Origin: Actinomadura sp. J1-007
GTDB taxonomy: Bacteria > Actinomycetota > Actinomycetes > Streptosporangiales > Streptosporangiaceae
Direction of reading: 5' to 3'
Assembly (NCBI RefSeq): GCF_009793335.1
Contig: NZ_WING01000001.1
Location: 2,480,001-2,544,000, forward strand
Length of the DNA: 64,000 bases
Shown here: one piece after another, positions 8,681 through 18,249 of the stretch
Layout: each line of letters starts with the position of its first letter
How positions within the stretch are numbered: the first letter of the stretch is position 1
Notes under the pieces: model-generated
What the model saw: the letters and a program-made list of their open reading frames with translations, nothing else
What the model was told of the DNA's origin: nothing
The model's database searches: none
Position numbers and translations under genes: made by a program

Positions 8681-9754
8681 TTAGGAGAAGTACTCCAGGA
8701 AGGGGGTCTTCTTCTGGGGCTGGGTGGCGGTGCCGGCGCCGGCGATGCCGGTGGTGCCGGGACGCCAGTCGAGGTCGCCGATCTGGACGGTCCCGGTGCG
8801 GGCGGGGCCGTTCAGGGTCGTCCACGCCTTGCCGTTGTAGTGCATGTACTGCGACCTGGTCCCGCTGGTGATCGGCAGCATGACCACGCCGCCCTTGCCG
8901 TCGGACGACAGGCCGATGCCCGCGGCGTTCAGCGGGGTCGGGACCGTGGTCCAGGTCTTGCCGTTGTAGTGCACGAGGGCGTTGGCGATCTGGGCGTTCT
9001 GCCGGACCCTGACCACGTAGACGTTGGTCGGCGAGTTCGCCACGATGCGGTGCAGGACGCCCTGGTAGGCGGGGACGCCCATCGCGCCGGGCAGGTCGAG
9101 CCGCTTCCACGACCTGCCGTCGTAGTGCATGGCGATGCCCGTCACGCTGACGCCGTTGGACGTGGTGCCGGCGAGCCACACGTCCGACTTCGACTTGACG
9201 TCCACGGCGGTGATGCTGGACGACGGGGGCAGCGGGACCTTCGCGTCGGTCCACGCGCTGCCCGTCCAGCGCAGCACGGCGCTCGGCCCGCCGGCGGACG
9301 AGTCGATGCCCGCGACGGAGTAGGCGGTGCCGTCGGCGCCCGCGGCCACCTGGGTCGGGAGGCCGACGAGCGGGTAGCTCACCTTGGCCCACTTGGAGCC
9401 GTTCCAGTACAGGCCGAGCGGGCCGGTCCAGCCGTAGCCGACGATCCAGGCGCGCTTGGCGCTCGCGGCGGCGACGTCGGTCGGGGTGAAGCCGACCGGG
9501 CTCGTCTGCGCGGTCCACGCCTTGCCGTCCCAACGGGCGATGGTGGCCTTGGGGCTGAAGAACGAGCCGCTGGAGCCGACCGCCCAGCCCGCGCCCTTCG
9601 CGGCGAAGTCGACCCGGTCGAGGCTGCCGTTGTAGTTCAGGGCCGGGCTGCCGATGTTGCGCCAGCCGGCCGCCTCGGCGGGCGCGGCCGCCAGGACGAG
9701 GCCGGCACCGCAGGTGAGGGCCGTAGCCGCCGCCAGCACCGCGTTCCTTCTCAT
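8681..9754 (-). CDS. Secreted beta-propeller-like protein, function unknown
   Basis: 357 residues from ATG 9754, which follows GGGAGTG at good spacing. A Sec signal peptide is clear (MRRNAVLAAATALTCG then AAPAEAAG). The mature part has five or six repeats of about 50 residues built on W-x-G-x-x-W patterns (KATIARWDGKAWTAQTSP, AVLRWTGSAWTDAKVPL, AMHYDGRSWKRLDLPG, LVHYNGKTWTTVPTPL, YMHYNGKAWTTLNGPA), as in propeller proteins with YVTN/Kelch-like blades. No catalytic motif is seen; the role is probably binding at the cell surface or outside. Confidence 0.78.
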   Translation of the reverse strand: MRRNAVLAAATALTCGAGLVLAAAPAEAAGWRNIGSPALNYNGSLDRVDFAAKGAGWAVGSSGSFFSPKATIARWDGKAWTAQTSPVGFTPTDVAAASAKRAWIVGYGWTGPLGLYWNGSKWAKVSYPLVGLPTQVAAGADGTAYSVAGIDSSAGGPSAVLRWTGSAWTDAKVPLPPSSSITAVDVKSKSDVWLAGTTSNGVSVTGIAMHYDGRSWKRLDLPGAMGVPAYQGVLHRIVANSPTNVYVVRVRQNAQIANALVHYNGKTWTTVPTPLNAAGIGLSSDGKGGVVMLPITSGTRSQYMHYNGKAWTTLNGPARTGTVQIGDLDWRPGTTGIAGAGTATQPQKKTPFLEYFS

Positions 9755-9930
9755 GAGCACTCCCAAGATCATCGCAAGACGCCCCAAAAGAGTACGGGAA
9801 TGCTTACTCGTGGGTAAGAGGGGCGTGCCGGACGGCCGGATCAGGACGCGGACGCCCGTTGACTTGCGACGGAGCACCGGTTACCGACCGCCCCCGGCCC
9901 GCGACCCCCCGCCACACGAAACCCACCGGC

Positions 9931-10020
9931 CACACGGGAACGCCCGTCGCACGCGGCCCACCACACGGGAACGCCCCGTCGCACGGGAACGCCCGTCGCA
10001 CGCGACCCCACCACACGGAA
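9931..10020. repeat. Imperfect direct repeats built on CACACGGGAACGCCCGTCGC
   Basis: Three to four copies of a ~30-bp unit containing CGGGAACGCCCG follow the stop side of the enoyl-CoA hydratase gene, next to its terminator hairpin. No function is evident. Confidence 0.65.
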
Positions 10021-10048
10021 ACGCCCGGAGAGCGAGGTCTCCGGGCGT
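10021..10048 (-). terminator. Hairpin terminator downstream of the enoyl-CoA hydratase operon
   Basis: A perfect 11-bp stem (ACGCCCGGAGA / TCTCCGGGCGT) with a 6-nt loop lies 49 bp past the stop of the minus-strand operon. There is no T-run, as is common in high-GC actinomycetes. Confidence 0.6.
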
Positions 10049-10096
10049 TCCAGTGTCGATCCCGTTACGGGGTGGCGCTCCTCGGGCCGCTGTGGG

Positions 10097-10861
10097 CTAC
10101 TCGCCCTTCCAGACCGGCTTGCGCTTCTCGGCGAACGCGGCGGGGCCCTCCTGGGCGTCCTTGGAGGTGAAGACGGGCAGGGTGATCTCGCCCTGCTTCT
10201 TCCACGCCTCCTCGGTCGTCCAGTCCGGCGACTCCACGATGATCTTCTTGGTGGCCGCGAGCGCCAGCGGGGCGTTCTCGGCGACCTTGAGGGCCAGTTC
10301 CTTCGCCGCGGCGAGGGCGCCGCCGGGCTCGGCGAGCCGGTTGACGAAGCCGAGCTCGGCCATCCGCTCCGCCGGGAACTTGTCGCCGGTGAGGGCGATC
10401 TCCATGGCGATGTGGAACGGGATCCGCTGCGGCAGGCGCAGCAGGCCGCCGCCCGCCGCGACCAGGCCGCGCTTCGGCTCGGGCAGGCCGAACAGGGCCT
10501 CCCGGGACGCCACGACCATGTCGCAGGACAGCGCGACCTCGCAGCCGCCCGCCAGGGCGTAGCCCTCGATCGCCGCGATCAGCGGCTTGGCGGACGGGCG
10601 CTCCACGATCCCGGCGAAGCCGCGGCCCTCGATGATCGGGTTGTCCCCGGTCAGGAAGCCCTTGAGGTCCATCCCCGCGCAGAACGTGCCGCCGGCGCCG
10701 GTGAGGATGCCGATCGACAGGTCCTTGCGGGAGTCCAGCTCGTCGAGCGCCGCCGCGATCCCCTTGGCCACCGCGCTGTTGACGGCGTTCCTCGCCTCGG
10801 GGCGGTTGATCGTGATGGTGAGGACGGCGCCGTCTTCTTCAGTGAGAACAGCCTCGGTCAT
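10097..10861 (-). CDS. Enoyl-CoA hydratase/isomerase (crotonase family)
   Basis: 254 residues, full crotonase length. It has the oxyanion-hole motifs GTFCAGMDLKGF and IEGYALAGGCEVALSCDMV, followed by LPEPKRGLVAAGGG, in which the second catalytic Glu is present. Expected to hydrate or isomerise an enoyl-CoA in fatty-acid or similar degradation. It sits 8 bp downstream of an SDR that resembles 3-hydroxyacyl-CoA dehydrogenases, so the pair could carry out consecutive beta-oxidation steps. Confidence 0.92.
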   Translation of the reverse strand: MTEAVLTEEDGAVLTITINRPEARNAVNSAVAKGIAAALDELDSRKDLSIGILTGAGGTFCAGMDLKGFLTGDNPIIEGRGFAGIVERPSAKPLIAAIEGYALAGGCEVALSCDMVVASREALFGLPEPKRGLVAAGGGLLRLPQRIPFHIAMEIALTGDKFPAERMAELGFVNRLAEPGGALAAAKELALKVAENAPLALAATKKIIVESPDWTTEEAWKKQGEITLPVFTSKDAQEGPAAFAEKRKPVWKGE

Positions 10862-10869
10862 TCAGTGCC

Positions 10870-11643
10870 TCACTTCGGCTGGAAGCGGATGCCGCCGTCG
10901 AAACGGATGGTCTCGCCGTTCATGTAGTCGTTCTCGATCAGGGACTTCACCAGGTGGGCGAACTCCGACGCCTTGCCCATGCGCTTCGGGAACGGCACCG
11001 GCGCGGCGAGCTTCGCCTTGAACGCGTCGGCGGCCTCGCCCTCGCCGTAGATGGGGGTGTCGATGATGCCCGGGCAGATGGTGTTGACCCGGACGCCGAT
11101 CGCGGCGAGGTCGCGGGCGGCCGGCAGGGTCATGCCGACGATGCCGCCCTTGGAGGCGGAGTAGGCGACCTGCCCGGTCTGCCCCTCCAGGGCCGCGACG
11201 GACGCGGTGTTGATGACGACGCCGCGGGCGCCGTCGGCGTCGGCGGGCTCGGTCTTGGAGATCGCCGCCGCGCCGATCCGCATCAGGTTGAAGGTGCCGA
11301 TGAGGTTGACCCGGATGACCGTCTCGAACTGGCCGAGGTCGTGCGGGGTGCCGTCGCGGCCGACCGTACGGGACGCCCAGCCGATGCCCGCGCTGTTGAC
11401 GACGACGCGCAGCGGGGCGCCGGTGTCCACGGCCGCCTGCACGGCCGCCTGCACCTGCGCCTCGTCGGAGACGTCGGTCTTGACGAAGACGCCGCCGACC
11501 TCCTCCGCGAGCGCCTTGCCCTTGTCCTCGTTCAGGTCGGCGACGACCACCTTGGCGCCGTCGGCGGCGAGCGCGCGGACGGTGGCCTCACCGAGACCGC
11601 TCGCACCACCGGAAACGACGGCGGATACTCCGTTCAGGTCCAT
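10870..11643 (-). CDS. SDR oxidoreductase, 3-hydroxyacyl-CoA dehydrogenase type-2-like
   Basis: 257 residues from ATG 11643 (MDLNGVSAVVSGGASGLGEA). A short-chain dehydrogenase: nucleotide motif GGASGLG, VVNSAGI, catalytic Ser in INTASVAA and YSASK (Tyr/Lys), and CPGIIDTP. The ...FNLMRIGAAAISKTEP... pattern and C-terminus resemble type-2 3-hydroxyacyl-CoA dehydrogenases (HSD17B10-like). The Asp in VVVADLNED predicts NAD(H) preference. It is cotranscribed with the enoyl-CoA hydratase. Confidence 0.9.
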   Translation of the reverse strand: MDLNGVSAVVSGGASGLGEATVRALAADGAKVVVADLNEDKGKALAEEVGGVFVKTDVSDEAQVQAAVQAAVDTGAPLRVVVNSAGIGWASRTVGRDGTPHDLGQFETVIRVNLIGTFNLMRIGAAAISKTEPADADGARGVVINTASVAALEGQTGQVAYSASKGGIVGMTLPAARDLAAIGVRVNTICPGIIDTPIYGEGEAADAFKAKLAAPVPFPKRMGKASEFAHLVKSLIENDYMNGETIRFDGGIRFQPK

Positions 11644-11830
11644 AAGCAGCACCTTACCGTGAGGGACCGAATGTGATTCGGGGCCGATGTTACCCATCGG
11701 TTATTGGACACTCTGCCAACACCTGGGGCACCAGCGGAAGAGTGAAGTTACCCACAGGTCACACTACGGTGGATGTTTCTCCACACTCCCCCCGGGCACC
11801 TCGGAGTCGGTATGCGCTGATTGGAGGGGA

Positions 11831-12679
11831 ATGAGCGAACCACCGGCACAGAGTCAGCCCTACCCCGGCCGCACCGGGGACATGACTCCCGAGCCGCACG
11901 ACGAGATGCGCGGCTACACCGGCAGCGGCCGGCTGGCCGGCCGCCGCGCCCTGATCACCGGCGGCGACTCGGGCATCGGGCGCGCGGTCGCGGTCGCGTT
12001 CGCCAAGGAGGGCGCCGACGTCGCGATCACCTACCTGGAGGAGGACGGCGACGCCCGGCACACCCGCGAGCTGGTCGAACGCGAGGGCCGCCGCTGCCTC
12101 ACCCTCGGCGGCGACCTCGCCGAGGAGCGGCACTGCCGCGAGGTGGTCGAGCACACCGCCCGCGAGCTCGGCGGGCTGGACGTGCTCGTCCTGCACCACG
12201 GCACGCAGACGCCCGTCGAGGACGTCCGCGAGATCGACGAGGCCCAGCTCCGCCGCACGTTCGACGTCAACGTGCTGTCGCTGTTCTGGACCGTCCAGCA
12301 GTCCCTGGACCACCTCGGCCCCGGCTCCGCCATCGTGGTCACCGGGTCGATCAACGGGCTGCGCGGCAACAAGACGCTGATCGACTACTCGGCGAGCAAG
12401 GCCGCCGCGATGGGCCTGTCGATGTCGCTCGCGCAGAACCTGATGGACCGCGGCATCCGCGTCAACTGCGTCGCCCCGGGCCCCGTCTGGACGCCGCTGA
12501 TCCCCGCGACGTTCGACTCCGAACGGGTCGAGGGCTTCGGCGGCCAGTCGCCCATGGGCCGCCCCGCCCAGCCCGACGAGATCGCGCCGTCCTACGTGTT
12601 CTTCGCGTCCGGCAGCCTCTCGTCGTACTACAGCGGCCAGACCCTCGTCCCCGCCGGGGGCGAGATCCATCCAGGCTGA
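11831..12679 (+). CDS. SDR oxidoreductase, YghA/glucose-dehydrogenase-like
   Basis: About 282 residues from ATG 11831 behind a strong GGAGGGG. An SDR with the N-terminal extension typical of the YghA/GsiB-type subgroup (SQPYPGRTGDMTPEP), cofactor motif GGDSGIGRA, DVLVLHHG in place of the usual NNAG, Ser in VVTGSIN, YSASKAA and GQTLVPAGGEI. Such proteins are often stress-induced reductases; substrate unknown. It is divergent from the SDR/hydratase operon and 16 bp upstream of the topoisomerase gene. Confidence 0.88.
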   Translation: MSEPPAQSQPYPGRTGDMTPEPHDEMRGYTGSGRLAGRRALITGGDSGIGRAVAVAFAKEGADVAITYLEEDGDARHTRELVEREGRRCLTLGGDLAEERHCREVVEHTARELGGLDVLVLHHGTQTPVEDVREIDEAQLRRTFDVNVLSLFWTVQQSLDHLGPGSAIVVTGSINGLRGNKTLIDYSASKAAAMGLSMSLAQNLMDRGIRVNCVAPGPVWTPLIPATFDSERVEGFGGQSPMGRPAQPDEIAPSYVFFASGSLSSYYSGQTLVPAGGEIHPG

Positions 12680-12695
12680 ACGGACGGCCACCCGA

Positions 12696-13862
12696 GTGAG
12701 CCCTTCCTCGCGCCCGCGCGCATCCGCCGCCCCGTCCCGCCGCGCGAAGAACGGCACGGCCCGCCCGGACTCCGGCGCCGAGCGGGCGCGCGCGGAGATC
12801 GAGTTACGGCACAGCGATCCGGAGGAGCCGGGGTTCGGCCGGCGGCGGTGCGGGCGCGGGTTCCGCTACCTCGGGCCGGACGGGCGCCCGCTCACCGACG
12901 CCCGCGAGATCGAACGGATCAAGGCGCTGGTGATCCCGCCCGCCTGGAAGGACGTGTGGATCTGCCCGGACGCGGACGGCCACATCCAGGCGCTCGGCAC
13001 CGACGCCGCGGGCCGCCGCCAGTACCTCTACCACGAGGCGTGGCGCGAGCGGCGCGACCGCGAGAAGCACGACCGCGTCCTCGACCTGGCCGAACGCCTC
13101 CCGGACGTCCGCGCCACGTTGGCCCGCCACCTCGCCGGACGCGGGTTCACCCGCGAACGCGTGCTGGCGGCGGCCGTCCGGCTGATCGACCTCGGGTTCT
13201 TCCGGATCGGCGGCGAGGAGTACGCGTCGGGCAACGGGACGTTCGGCCTGGCCACCGTCCTGCGCGAGCACGTCACGTGCCGCCGCGCCGAGGTGGTCTT
13301 CGAGTACCCGGCCAAGAGCGCCCGCGAACGGCACCAGGCGGTCGCCGAGGACGACGTCTGCAAGGTCGTGCGGGGACTGCTGCGCCGCGACGACGACGGC
13401 CCCGAACTCCTCGCGTACCGGGTGCCCGGCGGCTGGCACGACGTGACCACCACCGACATCAACGACTTCGTCCGCGAGGTGACCGGCGGCGACTTCACCG
13501 CCAAGGACTTCCGCACCTGGCACGCCACCGTTCTCGCCGCGGTCGGCCTCGCGGTGTCGGTCCCCGCGTCCGGCAGCGGCCGGGCACGCGCCGTCAGCCG
13601 CGTCGTCCAGGAGGTCGCGGCGTACCTCGGCAACACCCCGGCCGTCGCTCGCGCCTCGTACATCGACCCGCGGATCATCGACCTCTACGAGCGCGGCGAG
13701 ACGATCGCCCCCGCCCTCACCGAACTCGGCGTCGAGGCGGAAACGGGCGAACTCGCCACCCAGGGCCCGGTCGAACGCGTCGTCCTGGACCTGCTGCGCG
13801 CCACCCCCGCGCACCACCCCACCCCGGGCGGGTCCCGCCAGGATCACCAAGGAGGGGAGTGA
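12696..13862 (+). CDS. DNA topoisomerase IB (eukaryotic/poxvirus type)
   Basis: 388 residues from GTG 12696. It has the N-terminal beta module (RGFRYLGPDGRPLTD, IPPAWKDVWICPDADGHIQA, GRRQYLYHEAWR) and the catalytic core with FFRIGGEEYASGNGTFGLAT, FRTWHATVLAA and the active-site Tyr in VARASYIDPRII. Family enzymes relax supercoils through a 3'-phosphotyrosine intermediate and occur widely in actinobacteria as a single small polypeptide. Probably cotranscribed with the SDR upstream. Confidence 0.92.
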   Translation: MSPSSRPRASAAPSRRAKNGTARPDSGAERARAEIELRHSDPEEPGFGRRRCGRGFRYLGPDGRPLTDAREIERIKALVIPPAWKDVWICPDADGHIQALGTDAAGRRQYLYHEAWRERRDREKHDRVLDLAERLPDVRATLARHLAGRGFTRERVLAAAVRLIDLGFFRIGGEEYASGNGTFGLATVLREHVTCRRAEVVFEYPAKSARERHQAVAEDDVCKVVRGLLRRDDDGPELLAYRVPGGWHDVTTTDINDFVREVTGGDFTAKDFRTWHATVLAAVGLAVSVPASGSGRARAVSRVVQEVAAYLGNTPAVARASYIDPRIIDLYERGETIAPALTELGVEAETGELATQGPVERVVLDLLRATPAHHPTPGGSRQDHQGGE

Positions 13863-14170
13863 TCCCCGGGCCCCGCCCGGCCCCCTTCCCCCTCGGCGCC
13901 TCGCGGCGAAAAGCCCCTCCCGCCCGCTCTCAGCCAACCGGACGGCGAACCGGGCGGGTACCTGCCCGGCTGATCCGATGCCGGCGGGCGGTGGCACGGG
14001 CGGGGCGGAGGCACGGGCGGCGCTGAGGCTCGCGGGCGCGCCGTGGTCCGGTGGCGCGTTGGTACGGGGCGCGCCTTGGGTCTGGTGGCGCGTTGGTACG
14101 GGTCCGGAGGCGCGGCGGTACGGGGCGTCGGGGTGCGGGCGGCAGTGCGGGCAGGGGGCCGTCGGGCGGA
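13863..14170. other. Intergenic region, no gene seen
   Basis: A 308-bp very GC-rich gap between convergent genes. It contains GTGGCGCGTTGGTACGG-type short repeats near 14044-14100. No coding or RNA gene is supported. Confidence 0.4.
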
Positions 14171-14500
14171 TCAGTCCGTGCGGCGGATGACGGCCGTTCC
14201 CTTGTCGAGGTTCACCTCGCTCCGCGGCGGCGCGCCGTCGGTTTCGTCCTGCCGCATGATCAGCGAGTGGCGTCGCTCGTCGATCTCGTGCCGCTTGGTG
14301 GCCTGGAAGAAGACGTTCAGCTCGTCCAGCGCGACGGCCGAGACGGGACGTCCGACCTCGTCGCGGCGCCACGGGAGCCGGAAGCGCCGGTTGGCCCACA
14401 GGCCCATCCGGTCGAGGAACGCGAACGCGAGCAAACCCAGCACGAGCCCTGGAATGGAGACGAACGCAGCGACCGCCATGCCGCTGAAAACGCCGTCCAC
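14171..14500 (-). CDS. DUF6191-type small membrane protein
   Basis: About 109 residues from GTG 14500, or 102 from ATG 14479. An N-terminal membrane segment (VSIPGLVLGLLAFAFLDRMG) is followed by a cytosolic tail with DELNVFFQATKRHEIDERR and GAPPRSEVNLDKGTAVI, the pattern of the actinobacterial DUF6191 family. Function unknown. The longer upstream frame is out of register with likely codon use and was not used. Confidence 0.7.
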   Translation of the reverse strand: MDGVFSGMAVAAFVSIPGLVLGLLAFAFLDRMGLWANRRFRLPWRRDEVGRPVSAVALDELNVFFQATKRHEIDERRHSLIMRQDETDGAPPRSEVNLDKGTAVIRRTD

Positions 14501-14708
14501 CCCCGAAAGGTTCCGCGAGGCCGCCGAAACGCGGTACGAGCCAAGGTGAAGCGGGCGCGCCGTCCTCCGGCGGGCCCGCACCGCTGAGAGGCAGGAGACC
14601 GGAACCTGCGCGAGCCGGGAACGGCGCGCGGGGGCCATGGGCGCCCGGTCCCGGCGTGCCGCGGAGGGCGCTCCCCCGGGCGGCACGCCGGTGGCCGGCA
14701 GCGGCGCG

Positions 14709-15104
14709 TCAGCAGTCGACCAGGTCCGGGGACTGGTTGAGGAGCTGCGCGCGGGGCGAGACGAAGCGGGCGTGACGTTCGGCGGTGCCGGCGGCGCCCG
14801 GCGCGAAGGCGGCGAGGCGGTGACAGTTCTGGAACGCGAGCCGCACGCCGAAGTGGCGTTCGAGCGCGCCGCGCATCGCGTCGCTGGCGAGCACGCGGAG
14901 CAGTTCACCGCGGGAGCGCTCGTCCGGCGGCGGCGTCTGGTTGTCGGCGAAGCCGTCGTCGGTGGCGCGCATCCGCCCGACGACGTCGCTGACGACCGAC
15001 CAGGCGTACGGCAGGGACGTCCGCACGCACTCGACGAACGCCTCGTCGTCCACCTCGCCCTCGCGGGCCTTCTCCAGCAGCCGGTCATCGACGGTCAAGG
15101 ACAT
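14709..15104 (-). CDS. SCO5389-family protein
   Basis: 131 residues, matching the compact, highly conserved streptomycete SCO5389 family: DDEAFVECVRTSLPYAW, FADNQTPPPDE, LLRVLASDAMRGALERHFGV and RAQLLNQSPDLVDC. Function is unknown; the family is soluble and about this length. A palindrome that looks like a FUR-family operator lies 52-66 bp upstream of its start. Confidence 0.85.
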   Translation of the reverse strand: MSLTVDDRLLEKAREGEVDDEAFVECVRTSLPYAWSVVSDVVGRMRATDDGFADNQTPPPDERSRGELLRVLASDAMRGALERHFGVRLAFQNCHRLAAFAPGAAGTAERHARFVSPRAQLLNQSPDLVDC

Positions 15105-15155
15105 GGCCGTTCTCCCCTCATCACCGTTCGGGTGGGTCAGGGCACCAGCCTTGCA

Positions 15156-15170
15156 TGAAAATGATATTCA
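15156..15170 (-). promoter_or_regulatory. Candidate FUR-family (Zur-like) operator upstream of the SCO5389-family gene
   Basis: TGAAAATGATATTCA is a 7-1-7 inverted repeat with one mismatch pair, close to the actinobacterial Zur site TGAAAAT-G-ATTTTCA. It lies 52 bp upstream of the SCO5389-family start, where a repressor would act. Single-site evidence only. Confidence 0.5.
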
Positions 15171-16687
15171 TTCCACAGCAACGGAGTGGGAGTGTTCACC
15201 GGATTCCGGTCGCCCGCATGAGGCGGGCCTCCCGCCGCCGCGGACGCGAGCCGTTGCCCCGGGGTCAGGGGTCGGGGCGGGGTAGTCGGCGGGTGGGGTG
15301 GGGGTGGTGCCCAGGCAGGTGGCGATGGGGTCTTCGATCGAGCACCAGCCCGGCTTGCGCTTCGGGACGTACCCGGGCGGGACGCCGCGGGTCGCGATGA
15401 TCGAACGGTAGGCGGGGACGGCGTCGGTCGGGCGGCGGCGCAGGGCCGGATCGGTCCGCACGTCCACGGTGTAGAGGCCGAAGCGCGGCCGGTAGCTGCC
15501 CCACTCGTAGTTGTCGGTGAGGCTCCAGTGGTTGTAGCCGATCACGTTCACGCCGTCCGCCATCGCCCGCTGCACCCAGTAGAGGTGGTCGCGCAGGTGG
15601 TCGGCGCGGGTGTAGCCGTCGGCGCGCGGACGGCCGTCGTCGGTCGGCATCCCGTTCTCGACGATGTAGACGGGGAGCTTCGGCAGGCGGCGCTGGTAGT
15701 TCTTGAGGACGTGGTAGAGGCCCTCGGGCTCGGGGTCGATTCTCCACAGTTCGCCGCTGATCGCGTGGGCGGCGCTGAGGTTCTCCAGGTTGGCGCCGTA
15801 GTAGTAGTCGATCCCGATGAAGTCGATCTTGTCGGTGACGTCGTTGAACAGCGCGGCGTCGAACAGCGCGTTCAGGACCGTCCCGTACGCGACGTTGGTC
15901 GACACCGGAGCGCCCGGGTCGACTCGGTGGATCATGTCGTACGCGGCGCGGTGCGTCCGGCGCAGGGCGGTGCGCATGGCGGCCAGTTGCCCGAGGTTCA
16001 TCGGACGGCTGAGCGTCTCGCGGTAGAGGTACTGGCTGGCCTCGTTGAACGTGATCCAGATGACGCCCTGGCCCTTGTAGCGGTTCACGAGGAAGCGGGC
16101 GTTGCGCAGCCAGTCGGCCTGCGTGCGCGGGTCGTCCCAGGCGCCCCGGTCGGCGACCCAGCCCGGGTACACCCAGTGGTCGAGCGTGAGCATCGGCCGC
16201 ATCCCCGCCGCCCGGATCCGGCGGACCAGGTCGTCGTAGTACGCGAGCGCGTCCGGGTCGCGGTGCCCGCGCCGCGGCTCGACCCGGGCCCACTCGATGG
16301 ACGTCCGGAACACGTTGACGCCCAGCCCCTTCGCGAGGCCGATGTCGGACGGGTAGCGGTGCCGGAAGTCGACGGAGTTCCCGTACGGGTCCTTGACGCC
16401 GTTCGCCTTCCTCTCCACGTACCGCGTCCAGTTGCTGTCGGGGAACGACCCCTCCCCCTGGAAACCGGATGTGGACACTCCCCACAGGAAGTTCTCCGGG
16501 AACCTCACCACCTTGGGCGGCGCGCCGCGTGCGCCTCCCGTCCCGCTCGCGTTCGACGCGCCCGCGAGGACGGACGCGGGCGCTGCCGCGGCGATGGCCG
16601 GGGCCCGGACGCCAGGCCCGTGGCGGCGGACAGGACCAGTGCGGTGAGCACCCGCGCCAGTCGTGACCTGCGAGTTCTGCCGATCAC
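15168..16687 (-). CDS. Secreted glycoside hydrolase family 1 (beta-glucosidase-like), apparent frameshift near 16600-16606
   Basis: GTG 16687, with AGGGAGG at ideal spacing, begins a signal peptide (IGRTRRSRLARVLTALVLS, then AATGLASG). The mature enzyme is one base out of frame; adding one base at the G/C runs near 16600-16606 gives GLASGAPAIAAAAPAS and joins it. The catalytic domain is GH1: FPENFLWGVSTSGFQGEG, acid/base Glu in ITFNEAS, nucleophile Glu in VYIVENGMP, and GYNHWSLTDNYEWGSYRPRFG. GH1 enzymes hydrolyse beta-glycosides with retention. NEAS replaces the common NEP. The tail after GWCSIEDPIATCLG is Pro/Thr-rich and poorly defined. A palindromic operator candidate sits just upstream. 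Confidence 0.85.
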
Positions 16688-16715
16688 GGGGCCTCCCTCT
16701 GGGGGAACGGACCAA

Positions 16716-16734
16716 ATCCGAACTTGTTTCGGAT
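16716..16734 (-). promoter_or_regulatory. Perfect inverted repeat, candidate operator of the GH1 gene
   Basis: ATCCGAA-5 nt-TTCGGAT is a perfect 7-bp inverted repeat 29-47 bp upstream of the GH1 start. Position and symmetry suit a dimeric repressor such as a LacI- or TetR-type sugar regulator; no such regulator is adjacent. Confidence 0.5.
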
Positions 16735-18240
16735 AACAGGTGCGAGAGGGACCCCTGTCAATGCCGCCCGCCTGTCCGGAACCGGTTACGCCACCGAGCG
16801 GCCCCCACAGCAACGACCGCCGAACGCGAGCACGGACCACCCGAAGGGCCCAGGACGTCCGAGCAGCGCGGCCGGGCGTTCGTGATCGCCTAGAGCGAAC
16901 AGCGGACCGGAAAGTGACGCCGGTAACACCTTCACGACCGGAAGGCTCGCCCGGACGGGACGTACCGCGCACCCGGACGCCGACGTCCGCAACTGATCAA
17001 CTTGCGGTACGGGTGGAGATTAACCGGACATCGCCCACCGAAGCGCCGGAAAGGGCAGAGGGAGCATGCCGGCGGGCGAACGTGGCCCGAATCACAAGGC
17101 CATAAAGGAATGATCGCTTTGCGATGCCCTGGTCACCGTACGTAATTGACTCTTCGGTGTTTGCACAGCGCCGTTCGCCGCAACATTCCAGGTGAATCGA
17201 ACGAGCCTGAACGCCCCATCAGCCGCGTTCGACGGCAAGCGCTTGAGTTGGTTGCATGCCATTGAGCAGAGCGGCCGCTCGCTCTTTCAAGCGGGAAACG
17301 GAGGGCGGAACTCGAAGGCGCTGACGCGCGGCACCAATGGCGGTACGGCCACGTTGCCCCAGCACAGAGGCAGGACGGTCGGCATGGAGAGTCACGCTGA
17401 AAACGTCTGTGGCGTACGAGAGAACGTCGGCCGCCACTGCCGCGCACGCCGTTCAAAAGGGGCTACCTCAGGCATTGGCAGGAAGGCCAGAAAGGGCCGA
17501 TGCCGGCGACCGACACAGCTAAAACCGCTCCGCGATCGACACGACCGCCGGCGACCGTGCGGAGGCGGCGCGGCGTACGTGGGCATGGCCGCCGCCCCCT
17601 GGGCGCAGCGGGTCCGACGCTTCCCTCGACGGGCGCCCGCCTCGCCCCCGCCACGCCTCCCCCCGACCCCTGCCGCGATATCGGTCACTACCAGCCGGTA
17701 TACCGGCGTCGCAACGTCCGCCGTAATCATCGGCCAGAGTGTCCCCGCGCAAGGCGAGTCGGGCGAAGGCGAGGGACGGACGGCTTTCTATGTCGGCCGC
17801 CGCGGAAGGTTTCGGGGGAGCCGTTCCGGCAGGCGGGTGACCAAGGTGAGGCCCGCGGGCCACAGCAAGCGCGACTTCAGCGGGACGGACCGTTCCGGTC
17901 ACCGTACGTAGCCTTCCGGCATGACGACGAAGCGGCGCGAGCGCGACTCGTACGGCCCCCTTGGGAGCCTCGCTCCCACCCCTCCAAAGGGGACTGTGTC
18001 TCAGATCACATCGCCTCTAAACGACTCGGATTAGCGCAGGCAGAACGGTCACGGCGGGCCCGCGCCGGACACCTGTCCAACACTGATATCTCCCCGAGAT
18101 TTGCCATATATGGCGAACTCTGGCTACGTTCCTGCCGTTCACGAAACCCGCCCCCTAACCGGCCGGCGGGGCCGACGGACAACAGAACACGCACACCGAC
18201 GCGCGGCAGCGGCGCCCTCCAGCCCATCGGCCGCCGCACG
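16735..18240. other. 1.5-kb stretch without a supported gene
   Basis: All frames here give low-complexity Arg/Ala/Gly translations without recognisable domains, and base composition is more varied than in neighbouring genes. Two perfect 12-bp palindromes occur: CCGGTATACCGG (17695-17706) and GCCATATATGGC (18103-18114). The second overlaps a possible promoter for the NlpC/P60 gene (TTGCCA at 18102 and TACGTT at 18127, 19-bp spacing). Decayed genes or untranslated leaders are possible. Confidence 0.45.
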
Positions 18241-18249
18241 AGAGGCCGC

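Noticed and set aside
12804..14399. 531-residue minus-strand frame over topoisomerase IB
   Set aside because: Antisense shadow of a clear topoisomerase gene with catalytic motifs on the plus strand.
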